In this document: piece by piece, positions 11,481 through 25,489 of the stretch
Layout of the letters: the number at the start of each line of letters is the position of its first letter
How positions within the stretch are numbered: position 1 is the first letter of the stretch
Assembly (NCBI GenBank): GCA_036898135.1
Contig: CM072515.1
Coordinates: 51,993,034-52,057,033 of the forward strand
Reading direction: 5' to 3'
Source: Oncomelania hupensis
Taxonomy: Eukaryota; Mollusca; Gastropoda; Littorinimorpha; Pomatiopsidae
Length of the DNA: 64,000 nt
Position numbers and translations under genes: made by a program
Notes under the pieces: generated by a model
Seen by the model: only the letters and a program-made list of their open reading frames with translations
Database searches by the model: none
What the model was told of the DNA's origin: nothing

Positions 11481-13020
11481 ACTTAGGTACTGATGAAATA
11501 ATACTTTTACGTTAACGTCAATATGCAAATTGAATCAAATCTTTTGTAAAGGGTCCTAGTCTTTTAAAGGAGTGCACGTTTTTTTTAAAAGCTTGTTTAA
11601 GAAAATCTAGATCAGATCGTATGAACAGTTCTTCGTCAGTAGTGTTGTTAACTGCATTTGCGCTTATTATGATACCTTTCGCCATTCGTCAAAGGGGAAT
11701 AACTCCTGCACGTTTATAGGGCTGTGTGGATTTTGTAAGCGTACAAAAAACCTGTTTTGAGCTTTTTTCTGACCGTCCAAGGGAGGGAACAAACGGGAAG
11801 TGTATTGCAGAAGGAAAAAAAATAGTAAATAGAAGTGAGACCGCTTGTGTCGGCAAAGCATCGAGTTAGTCAGTACTCCTGTGGATAAAGAGTGGGCCTA
11901 ACCGGAGCAGAGCGAACAATCACAGAAGGTAAACACACGGACCTCCCTCCACATTGATGCGGGTAGTGGAAATAGCCTCCACGTGTTGGAGCCCGACGTG
12001 CAAACCGATACGGGTCTGATCCTGAAAGAGACGAGATATTCTCTTCTGCTTTCTATAACGACTCCTTATGTGATGCTTCACCTAGCCTACAACGCTATCA
12101 CCGCACTCCCGTGTCGTCTCAGCGACTTTTTAAAGAAACCAGTCATTTGGGTAAAACTAAATGACGCAAGCAGACGGCTAGATCGGTCAGTGGTCTTCAA
12201 CGTTAAGCAATGTTGGCGTCTTGAATTCCATACAACAGGAGCCATGCAGCGCCTTGAACAGTCCTTTAAACTGGCAAGTGCGCCAAATAAGGTCATTCAC
12301 TATGCAGACATCATTCCATCTTGTTACAGAAAAAAAAAAGAAACACTCAAGGCAGGCAGATACACAAAATCAGCGTATAAATAAATAAAACTCCACGTAT
12401 ACGAAAATGGAGAAATATAAAATACCATACATAAAAAAAGTGTCAAAGTTATTTTAAAATATTTTAACCTATATACAGTGTCTAACTGTATTATTCAAGT
12501 GGACGCGGGCTCAGACTCAGCTGCTCTCAGCATCTTTGGTACAGTCAAAGACACTGAGTACTATAATACATGGAAAACGGCGCAGCTGAGGTCTACTCCC
12601 AATATGTGATGGGTGTAGGTTAAGCAGACCCCGCTACGCTGCGCGGACTGGGGGTACAGTGAAAGAGGTGGAAGATCGACTATTTCAGCGAAAGGAAATA
12701 GCGTTGGCAAGGTCCACTCAGAGACAGTTGACCAAGTCCATTACCTGGCAAGTGGATAAACTGCCCTGGGCCAGGGTGAATGGTCACTTTCTTCGCAAAA
12801 CTCCTTGCTGCTGTCCCTCACACGGACAGACTCAAAGCAGCCTGAGTGCAGGAAGTGAGTGGGGGTCACAGTAGACAAAGTGTGTTAACAAGGGGACGGG
12901 GTGCTGGAAGTGCGCGATGGGTGGGTTTTTGCTGTACTGAAAGTCTATGCCTATCTTCTACCAATATATTAGTATTCATTAACTAAATTCTTACTTCTGA
13001 TTAGGAAAACTCCTCTTTCC
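11481..13020. other. Unassigned; no supported gene
   Basis: A 133-codon frame (11983-12384, +) and a 71-codon frame (12659-12874, +) have no features I recognise. No splice-consistent exons found. Confidence 0.4.
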
Positions 13021-13030
13021 CTCCCTCTCT

Positions 13031-13089
<59 letters not shown>

Positions 13090-13194
13090 TTTAGGTCAGC
13101 ATCTCTTTATCTCTTACCCTTTGTCTTGCCTTCTGTCTCGCTTCTCCCTTTGAGCAGGCGTGTGGGTGTGTGTGTGTGTGTGTGTGTGTGTGCA
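13021..13194. repeat. (CT)n and (GT)n microsatellites
   Basis: A CT tract at about 13037-13087 and a GT tract at about 13164-13192. Confidence 0.95.
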
Positions 13195-14209
13195 TGTAAA
13201 AAAAATAGAGCTACCCCCACTCCCCACCCCCCACCCCTGTACACTGTCCACTGTTGAGTAATCTGCAGCTAAGCATGGAATACAAGAGCTGTATACTAGT
13301 GTCTTCCATTGGGAGCTTCTTGAATTGACGATAATGTCCAGTTGTATTGCGAATTTCACCATCCACACTGAATAAGGAGTGTGCACTAGTGCGTTTAAGT
13401 ACTACAATAACAAAATCTACAGAAGAATCTATAAACTCCAATGTAAGATTGGCTATTTGCAAAAAGTGTTAAAGATACTAGGGTCAAGTCCTCTGACAAA
13501 AGACATAACCATGGAAAAAATATATTTCTAGCGCGTTGTTTAAAAAAACAGTGGCCACACTGTGGCTTTGTGTACACTTCCCTCAGTAATGGGAAAACGT
13601 TGGAAACATTCTGCTTAGTTTAAAATAGATGCACATATACACATTCCACCTTTTCCCCAACAGTTAACCCCATCGCCCCCTAACCCTGTTCCCCCCGTTT
13701 CAAAGCATCTGTGATACTCAGAATGGTCGCCGCTTGACAAAGGCTGATGGGATCGCTGACCAGTCGCTGACCAAGGGACCAAGGCCAAAGGTTTTGATGG
13801 ATATTGGGCGATTGCGAGGCTGACCAACAGGCGTCTAGACGACATTGCCCGAAAATTGCTACTACACTAAAGAGCAACAGCAATGATAAGAAAATAATAC
13901 GAACGCAGGACCACTTATCATAAGAGATGAAACACTATTTTCACTTCGCTCAAAGACCAACTACTACAACAAAATGAGAATAAAAATACGGACCACCGAA
14001 GCAGAAAAAAAACACCACTAGAACTTCGATTTAATTTAAACCTGTACAATATAATGGTTACATTTGCCTTTTTAACATGATTAAGAACTAAACTACCGTC
14101 TTCGCAAAAAATAAAAAGCGAGACCCCCTCTTCTCCCACCCCCCCCCTCCCATTCGCCCTAAAATTCTTCTGTTTCTTTTTCCTTCACGTTCTCGGTAAC
14201 TGTGTTGGG
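13195..14209. other. Unassigned spacer
   Basis: Overlapping - strand frames at 13615-13883 are not similar to anything I recognise, and no donor/acceptor pair makes a convincing exon of them. Confidence 0.45.
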
Positions 14210-14220
14210 CTACTAATGCT

Positions 14221-14426
14221 GTTGTTGTTGTTGTTGTTTTAGATTATAGTCACACGACACTTTCGCATATAGGTGACTACTGGACCGATTTATACTGACA
14301 CCAGCGGGCCAGTTGTTGGTAAAGGGGAAAATAATATGATCACACGTTGACCAATCCGGGATTCGAACTAGCGACCTTTCGGTTACTAGCAAGACGCTTT
14401 TACCAACTGAGCTACCCGGCCCTACT
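14221..14426 (-). mobile_element. tRNA-derived SINE with (CAA)n tail and 11-bp duplication
   Basis: On the - strand the head reads GGCCGGGTAGCTCAGTTGGT (A box) and CTAGTTCGAATCCCGGATTG (B box), tRNA-like over about 75 bases, perhaps Thr-derived. A 130-base body follows, then an AACAACAAC tail. Perfect 11-bp direct repeats CTACTAATGCT flank it (14210-14220 and 14427-14437). It is a full-length, well-preserved SINE, not a functional tRNA gene: the anticodon stem does not pair and the tail is retroposon-type. Confidence 0.88.
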
Positions 14427-14437
14427 CTACTAATGCT

Positions 14438-14768
14438 AGCAAATACATCTATTAAATCTGAACCCCCAGGCTTGTTTTAGAATCCCATTCTTCCACGTGA
14501 TTGGTAACCGTTTTAGCCAAATTATGGTTGTCGATACACACTAAATAACGATAGAGTATTGTACAGTCCGACACTGAGGTCTCTAATAGTAGAATTGTCA
14601 TCTTTTTCTTTTGAATGGTACAGTGGAAGACAAAATAGGTAAAGTCTTCATGCAGTATTTTCTTAAAATGTTGCAGTATTTTGTTAAAAGTCGTTTCCGT
14701 AACCTTCCGGACTCTGGGGAGAGGGCGTTTGTGACCTCCCTTTCCTCGGGACCAGGTTCGTGAGAGTG
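14438..14768. other. Unassigned spacer
   Basis: No exon recognised; overlapping - strand frames of no known family. Confidence 0.4.
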
Positions 14769-15243
14769 CAGTGTTCCCTCCACACACAAAAAATGAGAGT
14801 CCTTGGGACTCCCAGGTATAAAATTTTAAGAGTCCTTGTGCAAATTTTGAGAGTCCCCAAATCGGTGGATGAACGGGTTTTGGGCCCAGTCAACCAAGTC
14901 AGAAGTGACATGATCGTGTATGATAGAATCAAAAAATTGATTAACGAAGATTTCTTTTGTTCAGTGAATGTATTGCTTGGAGGAAGTTTACAATGCGCGC
15001 GCATGCGATTTTTAAGGACGACAACTCCAGACACAATCTTTAATCGTCTGCAATGGCAGTCTCAGTTGGGTTCTGATTCTGATTATGCCGTGAATTAGTT
15101 CGCCACTCGTTGGTCGTATTTATGACTTCAGCGATTCCCAAAAAATGTGTGCGTCCTGTGGACGCACATATGCAAATTTTCCTGCGTCATTTTTCATATT
15201 TTGTGCGTAATTGACGCACTACTGTGCGTAATCGGGAACACTG
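14769..15243. mobile_element. hAT-type MITE
   Basis: A 475-bp segment with 10-bp perfect terminal inverted repeats: CAGTGTTCCC at 14769-14778 and GGGAACACTG at 15234-15243. CAGTGTTCCC is the canonical terminus of Charlie-like hAT transposons. Subterminal repeats are present: GAGAGTCC units at the left, and GTGCGTAATTGACGCAC-like units at the right. No transposase is encoded. The flanking octamers (TGAGAGTG and GAGTGGTG) are similar but not identical, so the 8-bp duplication is not proven. The open frames in it (14760-15098 +, 14684-15034 -) are incidental. Confidence 0.7.
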
Positions 15244-15956
15244 GAGTGGTGCCCATTTCCTCTCCCTCGCTATCTTACCTTACCCGGTTCTAAACAGAGC
15301 CAAATACCTATTCACAGTTGGGTGGACTGGTGTGCGTTGTAAGCTAGTTTCGTTCTTTATGTCCTTCAGTGGTTGCCTTAAGAACGGTCGCTTGTTAGCG
15401 TTCATTTTCAACTACACAAATACCTTGCTTTGAGGTCATGTTGAATTAATTATCTTGTCCACTATTGTTAAATAATGTGACTATGTACACAACTATTGCC
15501 ACATATTGATATAAGCTGCAGTACATTCGCAGCGATTCTATTCCTTGTCAATTTTTTTTATACATTTCACCCCTCAAAAATAAAAATTACATTATTGGGC
15601 AAAAGAACTATTTTGCTAAAATCCTTGTTAGCTGATCCATACAGAGAAGTGCTCGGAAGTTAGTGACAAAATTACTGTCTGATAAGCGGTAATGTTCCGT
15701 GTATAAAGTCAATGTGTTCATACACAACCATTATTGCTACTACTATTGTGATGAAGTTACACGTTAAGCGAGCCTTAATTCTATTGAATACCGTCACAAA
15801 AAAGATGGAGTCTGCAAATGTTCATTGCAATACTACTGACAGCTCAAAGTTCTGCCGGCGAGGAGGTAAGGTCCCAGCTTGTAAGTGAGTTTGTCCATAC
15901 AGTAAAAGAGGGACCCATACTTTATCCAGCAACAGTTGTACAGCAAATTGATTGAT
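15244..15956. other. Unassigned spacer
   Basis: No exon or repeat recognised. Confidence 0.45.
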
Positions 15957-16252
15957 TGATTGATTGATTTATTGTTGCTTTAGGTCCAGCGGACTCTTCC
16001 GAGCCAAATCAGGACCGGAAAACCCTCGATCCGCATAAAAGATCTGTTGAAACAACCCCAGTAGGAAAATTGAATGCCCTCTACCGGCCAGTCACTTTAC
16101 AATAAAGACATCCCACGCGAGGGACGGCTGAGGGTTGACCTCAACTACGCGAACCCCCGATTACAAAAACAAAATAGAATACAAACATCATTATAAATCA
16201 TCAACAAAACGCATACATATAAAATGCCTATACTGACCGCGCGCTGGGAACC
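15957..16252 (-). mobile_element. Repeat X copy 1 (LINE/SINE 3' region) with (TCAA)n tail
   Basis: On the - strand this ends GGAAGAGTCCGCTGGACCTA then AAGCAACAATAAATCAATC, with a (TCAA)n tail at the low-coordinate end. It shares GGGATGTCTTTATTGTAAAG and AGATCTTTTATG with copies at 34.3, 35.6 and 48.6 kb. At 16252 it directly abuts a LINE-alpha 3' end, so one element probably inserted next to or into the other. Which retroposon supplies the body is not known to me. Confidence 0.75.
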
Positions 16253-16600
16253 CTGTATCCCATAACTCGGAGGTCGTAGGGGCACCACAGATGATCGTTT
16301 AACCAGCGTACTCCATCTTTCTCTGTTCTCAGCAACCTTCATGGCTTCGTTCAGTGTCAAGCCAGTCGATTCTCGAATGTTATCCTCCCATCTCCTTTTC
16401 TGTCTCCCTCTTCTTCTGCCTCCTTGCACCGTGGTGCCTTGCAGGATGGTCTTTGCAAGGCCTGATGCTCTGCTGACGTGGCCATATCACCGGAGTTTCC
16501 GTTTCTTCACCACTGTGAGCATGTCATCGTGTTGTCCAATGTCTTGTGTGATGGGCTATCGGACTTCATCGTTGGTGATGTCAACCAACTGGGGTCCTTT
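16253..16600 (-). pseudogene. LINE-alpha copy 2, C-terminal end
   Basis: The - strand encodes '...DITNDEVR', 'GQHDDMLTVVKKRKLR', 'ASGLAKTILQG', 'RRWEDNIRESTGLTLNEAMK' and 'SSVVPLRPPSYGI', ending at the same point as the other copies. An in-frame stop and a frameshift interrupt it. It lacks the RT core. Confidence 0.85.
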
Positions 16601-17164
16601 AATATAGAGTGGAGGCAAAGCATAAGGCAGTGTGGTACTTAGACAGGAGATCTCCATTGAGTTATTTGTTCCCTTTCTACAGGAGGTAAAGTTAGTGAGT
16701 TTTGCAAACAGTACTAACGGGAGAATAATGAAATAAACTAACGACACTAACACCAAAAAAAGTACATTAACCGGGACACTAAATGATGCTGAAGTTAGTC
16801 AAACGAAATAAGTTTGCACCTCATTCTGTGGAACAGCATTTAGAGCGATGACTCTAAATGTATTTAAGTAATACAATAACTTAAAACAGGAACCATCTAG
16901 GTGAAGGAAAAGTTAGTAAGTTTTGCAAACCAATAAAACTGATTGAATAAAGAAGAACCTGTTCCCAATTGCGTTAGCAAACTTTAACTGTATCGTAAAA
17001 CTAACATGAGAGATCGGTGCGAGGAGAAGGTAGGGTTTTAGGGGTTGGAGGATAGATGGTGCTATTGTAGAATTGTCTCCATGGGAAACTGCATTTTCGT
17101 GTAAAAATGGTTAAGCCGCTTTTAAAGACGCCCTCTTTGGATCAGAACGACCTAAAAAAAATTG
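16601..17164. other. Unassigned spacer
   Basis: The motif AGTTAGT[GA]AGTTTTGCAAAC occurs twice (about 16690 and 16912), hinting at an old duplicated repeat. No exon seen. Confidence 0.4.
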
Positions 17165-18545
17165 CAGGTCCGTTTCTAACCTTCCTTTCTGGTAAAAGAT
17201 TATGGAGAAAATTGTTCTGTATCAACTAAACTCTCCCCTAGAATCAAACCCTCTTCTGAACACATACTAGTCTGCTTATCGTGCCAACCACTCAACTGAA
17301 ACGGTTCTTCTCCGTATCATTAATGACCTCCTTGCCAAAATAAAGTCTCGGCTCTCCTCCTCTTGGATCTGTCAGCAGCATTTGACACTCTAGATCACAA
17401 TTTTTTTCTCTCGCGTCTGGAACTTTTTTTTGGGAATCAAGAACACGGTCCTGTTATGGTTCCAGTCATATCTTTCAAACAGAACTCAGTCTGTCGTAGT
17501 CCAGGATGCTCTATCGGACCGAACACACCTGAAATACGGGATTCCGCATGGACCAGTACTAGGTCCTGTATTATTTGTCCTATACACTGCTCAGTCATCA
17601 GCAGTCATAAACAGTCAATCCATTCATCATGAAATGTTTGCGGATGATATCCAACTGCAGAAATCCGATCTGCCTGAAAATGTCACTAGCCTGTTTCCTC
17701 TCTGCAAGATTGTTTCTCCAGTGTCAAAGACTGGATGCTTGAGCATAAACTAAAGCTGAACGAAGAAAAAACTGAAGCAGTCCTTCTTTCTTCCTCGCAT
17801 ATCTTTTCTCGTCACAGTCTTCCTTCATCCATTCAGCTTGATTCAGCTAGCATCTGTTTCTCTGAGAGGGTTGTGGATCTTGGCTTTTACCTGAACTCCA
17901 ATCTTTTTATGAAGCACCATGCCACGAAAACCTGTCAAATAGCGTACATGGAAATTCGACACATCAGCTCTATTCGCCACTTCCTGAATGAAGAAGCAAG
18001 AAAAACATTGATCACGTCATGTATCTTGTCAAGACTTGATTATTGTAATTCTTTACTTGTTGGTTGTCCAACATCTGTTCTTCAACATCTACAGACAGTT
18101 CAAAACGCAGATGCCCGCTTCATTTTTAAATCAAAGAAAAGATATCACTCCACTCTTCTTCTTAAAAAGCTTCACTGGCTGCCTGTCGAGAAAAGAATCA
18201 AGTGCACAATATGCTGTCTATGCTTTAAAATTTTCAGAGGTTGTGCTCATCAGTATCTCTATGAACTCCTCCACACCTACACACCATCACGCACCCTACG
18301 ATCTTCAATTGACGCTTGTTTAAAGTTCAGCACTTTAACAGAAAGCAACACGGAGCAAGAAGCTTCTTCTGTTCTGGTACACAGTTACGGAATTCCTTAC
18401 CATACTCTGTTATACACTGCGCTACGCTACCAACATTCAAACAACAATTGAAACAGTATTTTTCTGAATGTAGGCTTCTGACTGCTTTTAATCTGATGTA
18501 AATATTTTACGTGTTTTTTTTCTTGTAACGGGCCTAAGGCTTTTG
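17165..18545 (+). pseudogene. CR1/L2-like LINE, RT domain to C-terminus, frameshifted
   Basis: Joined across frames the + strand shows RT blocks in order: 'YRANHSTETVLLRIINDLLA', 'LDLSAAFDTLDHN', 'GIKNTVLLWFQSYLSNRTQS', 'GIPHGPVLGPVLFVLYT' and the catalytic 'MFADDIQL' (about 17636). A 238-codon open frame (17735-18451) then covers 'LKLNEEKTEAVL', 'VVDLGFYLNSNL', 'SCILSRLDYCNSLLVGCP', 'KLHWLPVEKRIKCTICCL' and 'LLHTYTPSRTLRSS'. These are hallmarks of the CR1/L2 group C-terminal region. There are frameshifts at about 17390, 17430 and 17735, and G-I-P-Q-G-S has become G-I-P-H-G-P. The endonuclease part is missing: inactive, 5'-truncated. Confidence 0.88.
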
Positions 18546-19603
18546 GGTGGGAATGAAAAAATGTTCAGTTATTATTAATATTGTAAATGCTGCTTAAGTG
18601 CTGATACAGAGGCAGGCTGCAGCACGCCAAATCCCAAGACCCAGGGCTATAGATCTCTAACAGCACCATCCATCACTACACATGCAGGGATTTTGGTCAC
18701 AGACCTAACTAAACTATGTGATTCTCTTGCTATGCACAAGACGGATTCGTTGTTCCACGCTTCACATGAAATGAAGAACAAGCTGCCCGGGGCGCTGGCC
18801 AATACAGGATCCAACGCAAGCCGCTAGAGGTACCCACTTAGGCTCATCATGGAACTACCCACACAACTGAGCACAATTCTGAGCTTCCAATGGATGGTGG
18901 AGGGGGGGGAAGAGAGAGAGAGAGACAGAAAGAATCTAGTGCATGCTGGGTGTATTTATGTAACTGGCACTCACCCATCTAGGACATCAGGGTCAGGATC
19001 TTTAAATTAAAGTTTGTGCAATGGAATACTTAGGTGAAGGAACTAGACCTAGATTTACAGTCTCATCTGAAGGAGTAAGGATTACACGACTTCTTCACAC
19101 ACTAAGCGCTCCTTTTGAGGGTGGTGGGAGAGGGTGAAATTGGTTACACGTACTTTATCAAACATTGTCATTATAAGCAATATAATTTTCTGTACATAAG
19201 TAGCTTTTTCTCGGTTCCTCACATGCATTTAAAAACTACACAAGGAACATGAGCTTAAACCATGAGCAAGCTCTGATGCTTTGCATCCATCCATCACAGT
19301 ACCCCTAGCCCTGCGCCCTGTAGAAGAAACGTATACACAGGGGATCTCCATTTTATAGATTCACCATTGCAGTAGCCATGCACCGTGCTCTGAAACACGT
19401 GGAGGGCGAGAATGATGAGAAACAGAAGGCTAAAAACAAAACTGTAGAGAGTGAGGGAAAACAACGAGTACGAGATTCCGCAAAAATTCTACCATTACAT
19501 TATGCAAAATATTGTCGGAAGGAAAACAGAACTTTAGGATCTGGGGTCTAAAAAGTAGTTAATTAGTTAATAATTGTATTTTTCAGCTTCAGTGCCAATG
19601 TTT
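18546..19603. other. Unassigned, includes repeat W copy
   Basis: About 18945-19100 matches repeat W (GGCACTCACCCATCTAGGAC, then TCAGGATCTTTAAA, then AGACCTAGATTTACAGTCTC), also seen at 27.1 and 40.9 kb. A GA tract lies at about 18910-18930. No gene recognised. Confidence 0.5.
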
Positions 19604-20095
19604 TCAAACTACCCGAATTCTTCGTTTTAGGTCTGTGTTTCGCAAGCGTATAGGAAGATGGAGATGACAAGGGAGCGCAGCAGCCTTACCTTGGAGTATA
19701 GACTGATGGTCCTTTCTTTCCAAATGGGCGTCAACCTTGTCAGAGCAGCAGTTGTTTGGGCGATCCTGGAAAAAAAACTTCCTGTCGGGACCCATTGCCT
19801 GATTCAATGGCTCCTAAATATTTGAAGCTGTGCACTGCGTTGAGGGATTGGCCTTAGACTTTGATGTCTGTGTTGATGCCATTGGTGTTGGTGGTCATCA
19901 CTTTGGTTTTCTCTGCACTTATTTCCATTCCAAAGGCTCTGGAGGTGGTGTCAAGCCTCTGTACCAGCTGTTTAAGTTCTTGTTCCTCTCCAGCCAATCC
20001 ATCTATGTCATCCGCAAAACGGAGGTTGCAGACTGCTCTATCCCCAATGCTGAATGAGCCTCCGTGTTCACCGGTCTCAAGAGATGAGTCATTAT
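19604..20095 (-). pseudogene. LINE-alpha copy 3, RT palm to thumb fragment
   Basis: The - strand reads 'CNLRFADDIDGLAGEEQELK' (the F-A-D-D catalytic block), 'RLDTTSRAFGMEISAEKTK', 'NTDIKVKGQSLNAVHS' and then, in another frame, 'DKVDAHLERKDHQSILQGKA'. It is truncated at both ends and frameshifted. Same family as the fragments at 1.3, 16.3, 24.0, 31.2 and 61.6 kb. Confidence 0.85.
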
Positions 20096-22880
<2,785 letters not shown>

Positions 22881-23477
22881 GATCATAAAGATGAAGGACA
22901 AAGGGGCGGAGAAGGAGGAAAATGATGACGAAGTAGACGAACAACAACAACAACAATAAAACAATAAGGGAATCTTTACGTCAAAGTAATAATGGTACCT
23001 TTAATTACCAACATCAGCAGGAACATAAACTGCAAAGCCAGACAACATGGCTGCGAACTACATGTAGGATCTAGGGAAGCAAACTACGCACACCATACAC
23101 AACTAAACAAAGTGTATAGCACATTTGGACAGAGTTAATAAAGCACCACATAATATAGCCTACGTATAACGATGTCTAGTGAAGTTTCCTATAATAAGCA
23201 TATCCAACCAAACAACGTTTGAAACACAACATTAAAAGGAGTCTGCTAAACCGCAATCACGATTTCATTTATTGTACCAGACTTTTCAGGACACTGACGG
23301 TTTTCTACGGCTACTCCGGTTTCCTTCCTTCCTTCAATAATGGTATTAGATGCAGTAAATTTAAAATTTCAACAACAAAATAAAAAAAATATTTTCCACT
23401 CCGACATTTATAACAGCGATCTCCTCAAATCGCCGCGTTTAGAGTTCGATTGAAGAAAAAGTGCGTGGTAGCATTCT

Positions 23478-23478
<1 letters not shown>
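22881..23478. other. Unassigned, with SINE-zeta 3' fragment
   Basis: About 23285-23350 matches the body of SINE-zeta (GGTTTTCTACGGCTACTCCG, then TTCAATAATGGTATTAGATG), compare 58.26 kb. Nothing else recognised. Confidence 0.5.
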
Positions 23479-23533
<55 letters not shown>

Positions 23534-23534
23534 G

Positions 23535-23594
<60 letters not shown>
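23479..23594. repeat. (TTA)n microsatellite at a retroposon 3' end
   Basis: Long TTA tract with one TTG/TTTA interruption, directly beyond the 3' end of a - strand element (AATGTCTAATAGTACCTGAA then TGTGTTAATAGAC) whose homologous 3' end is at about 52262-52300. Confidence 0.95.
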
Positions 23595-23595
<1 letters not shown>

Positions 23596-24009
23596 GTCTA
23601 TTAACACATTCAGGTACTATTAGACATTTAAAAACAAACGTCTGCTAAAGAGATTAAATATATATAAAACGGTTTTGTGCACAGCATCTCACCTCCTGGA
23701 GTGCATACTGTCTGTACAAACAAGGATACACCATACCAAAAAAAACGAAACAGAGGACAAACAAAGGTCTAGTCTGCGCAGGCATGCATTTCATCGTACA
23801 TTGTACAGACTGTAAGGATCCTGATGCTCACATCCTCGGCGGATGATTACCACAATCATAAACGTACCCAGCAAGCACCTTCAGCGGTTAAGGGTCGCTC
23901 AATTGTCTTGAAAACGTTTAGACGGTTCGCGTCAAGCAGCAAGTTGCCGATTCGCTCGCTTCGAGTTAGATTATGTTCTCGACCAGCGCCATGCGCAGTC
24001 CTTTGGGCT
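23595..24009. other. LINE 3' terminus (about 23595-23640, - strand) and unassigned sequence
   Basis: The first 45 bases match the 3' end of the LINE remnant at 52.26 kb on the - strand. The remainder carries no recognisable gene. Confidence 0.45.
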
Positions 24010-24020
24010 GTAAAAGCATT

Positions 24021-25009
24021 CCTATTCCTATCTTATGGTCTTTGCAAGGCCTGATGCTCTGGTGATGTGGTCATACCATCGGAGTTTCCGTTTCTACACC
24101 GCTGTGAGCACGTCATCGTGTTGTCCAATGGCTTGTGTGATGGTCTGTCGGATTTCGTTGTTGGTGATGTGCTGGGTATAGGAAATGCCCCGAAGTCTTC
24201 TGTAGCACCTCATCTCCATGCTTTGTATTCTTCGTTGTAGATCAGTGGTTAGAGTCCATATTTCGCAAGCGTATAGGAAAATGGATGACAATGAAGCGCA
24301 GCAACCCTACCTTGGAATGTAGACTGATGGTCCTGTCTTTCCAAATGGGCGTCAACCTTGTCAGGGCTGCAGTTGTTTGAGCGATCCTGGAGAGGACTTC
24401 TATCCTGTCGGGACCCATTGCCTGATACAATGGCTCCTAAATATCTTAAGCTATGCACTGTGTTGAGGGATTGACCTTGGACTTTGATGTCCATGGTGAT
24501 GCCTTTGGTGTTGTTGGTCACCATTGAGGTCTTCTCTGCAATTATTTCCATTCCATACGTTCTGGAAGTAGTGTCAAGCCTCTGTACCAGCTGTTCAAGT
24601 TTTTGTCCCTCTCCAGCCAATCCATCAATGTCATCCGCAAAACGGAGTTTGGAGATTGCTCTACCCCCATGACGAATGTGCCTTCGTGATCTGCAAGGAC
24701 ATCTGACATCTAAGAAGATGTTAAAGAGTGCTGGAGAGAGTAGGCATCCTTGAAGCACACCGATTCAGGGCAGGGCGAAGTACCCTTGAACATATTTTCA
24801 ACCTCAGAATAATCTGCAAGAAATACCTACAGCACCAACAACATCTATATTATGTGCTTGTAGACTTCAAGAAAGAGTTTGACCGAGTCTGGCATGCAGC
24901 TCTGTGGGCAACCATGAACCCTAAAATTATTGAAGTAAGCAAAAGCCTGTATGACAAGGCTACCAGTGCAGTCCTCCACAACAGCGCCATCGGAAACTTG
25001 TTCGCATCG
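24021..25009 (-). mobile_element. LINE-alpha copy 4: twin-primed (5'-inverted) insertion with 11-bp duplication
   Basis: Perfect 11-bp direct repeats GTAAAAGCATT flank the element (24010-24020 and 25010-25020). From about 24757 leftward the - strand encodes 'GCLLSPALFNIF', 'LRFADDIDGLAGEGQKLEQL', 'MEIIAEKTSMVTNNTKGI' and 'MEMRCYRRLRGISYTQHIT', ending '...ASGLAK'. From about 24757 rightward the + strand encodes the preceding RT segment: 'EAHRFRAGRSTLEHIFNLRI', 'VLVDFKKEFDRVWHAALW' and 'YDKATSAVLHNSAIGNLF'. In an intact element 'SAIGNLF' lies about nine residues before 'GCLLSP', so the 5' part has been inverted with a small loss, exactly as twin priming predicts. The 3' end jumps from GCAAAGACCAT into ATAAGATAGGAATAGG, so about 55 C-terminal codons are deleted. 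Confidence 0.92.
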
Positions 25010-25020
25010 GTAAAAGCATT

Positions 25021-25489
25021 ATATAAATATAATTCATAATGAATAGTAAAAGAAAGCAGCACCCTAAACTTTAGACCTGTGCTCGAGCACAACATCACGC
25101 GTTCAGGATATTACAGATCAAAGTACAAAAGCCAAATAGTCTCGGCGTCAGCTAACTAAAGTTGCTTGTGAACAGGGTATGTCAATAACAAATACGTGCT
25201 GCAGAGAATACAATCAGACTGAAAGAAATCCTTGTATCATTATCGGCGATTGTTTACTAGACACACCAACACCATATTCAAAGCATTCGTTCTCTCCGCT
25301 CTCACTCAGCAGGATAACAAAGTTTTCTTTACAAACTCCTTACCTCAAACCATTCCCACCCACCAAACAAGCTAATAGTATCCCCTTACATCCCGACGCA
25401 TCTGGTTCTTCTCCTTCCTCCATTTCCCTCGCCCACGCAGCACAGAGCAGCAGCCTCCTACAAAAGTTAACAAGATTTCATGTACACTC
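25021..25489. other. Unassigned spacer
   Basis: A 106-codon frame (25179-25499) is Ser/Pro-rich and unlike the LINE that follows. Not called. Confidence 0.4.

Noticed and set aside
14221..14426. Possible tRNA-Thr gene (- strand)
   Set aside because: A and B boxes are good but the anticodon stem does not pair, and the 206-bp body with CAA tail and target duplication shows it is a SINE.
14684..15098. Conserved-looking frames on both strands
   Set aside because: They coincide with the hAT-type MITE and are incidental.
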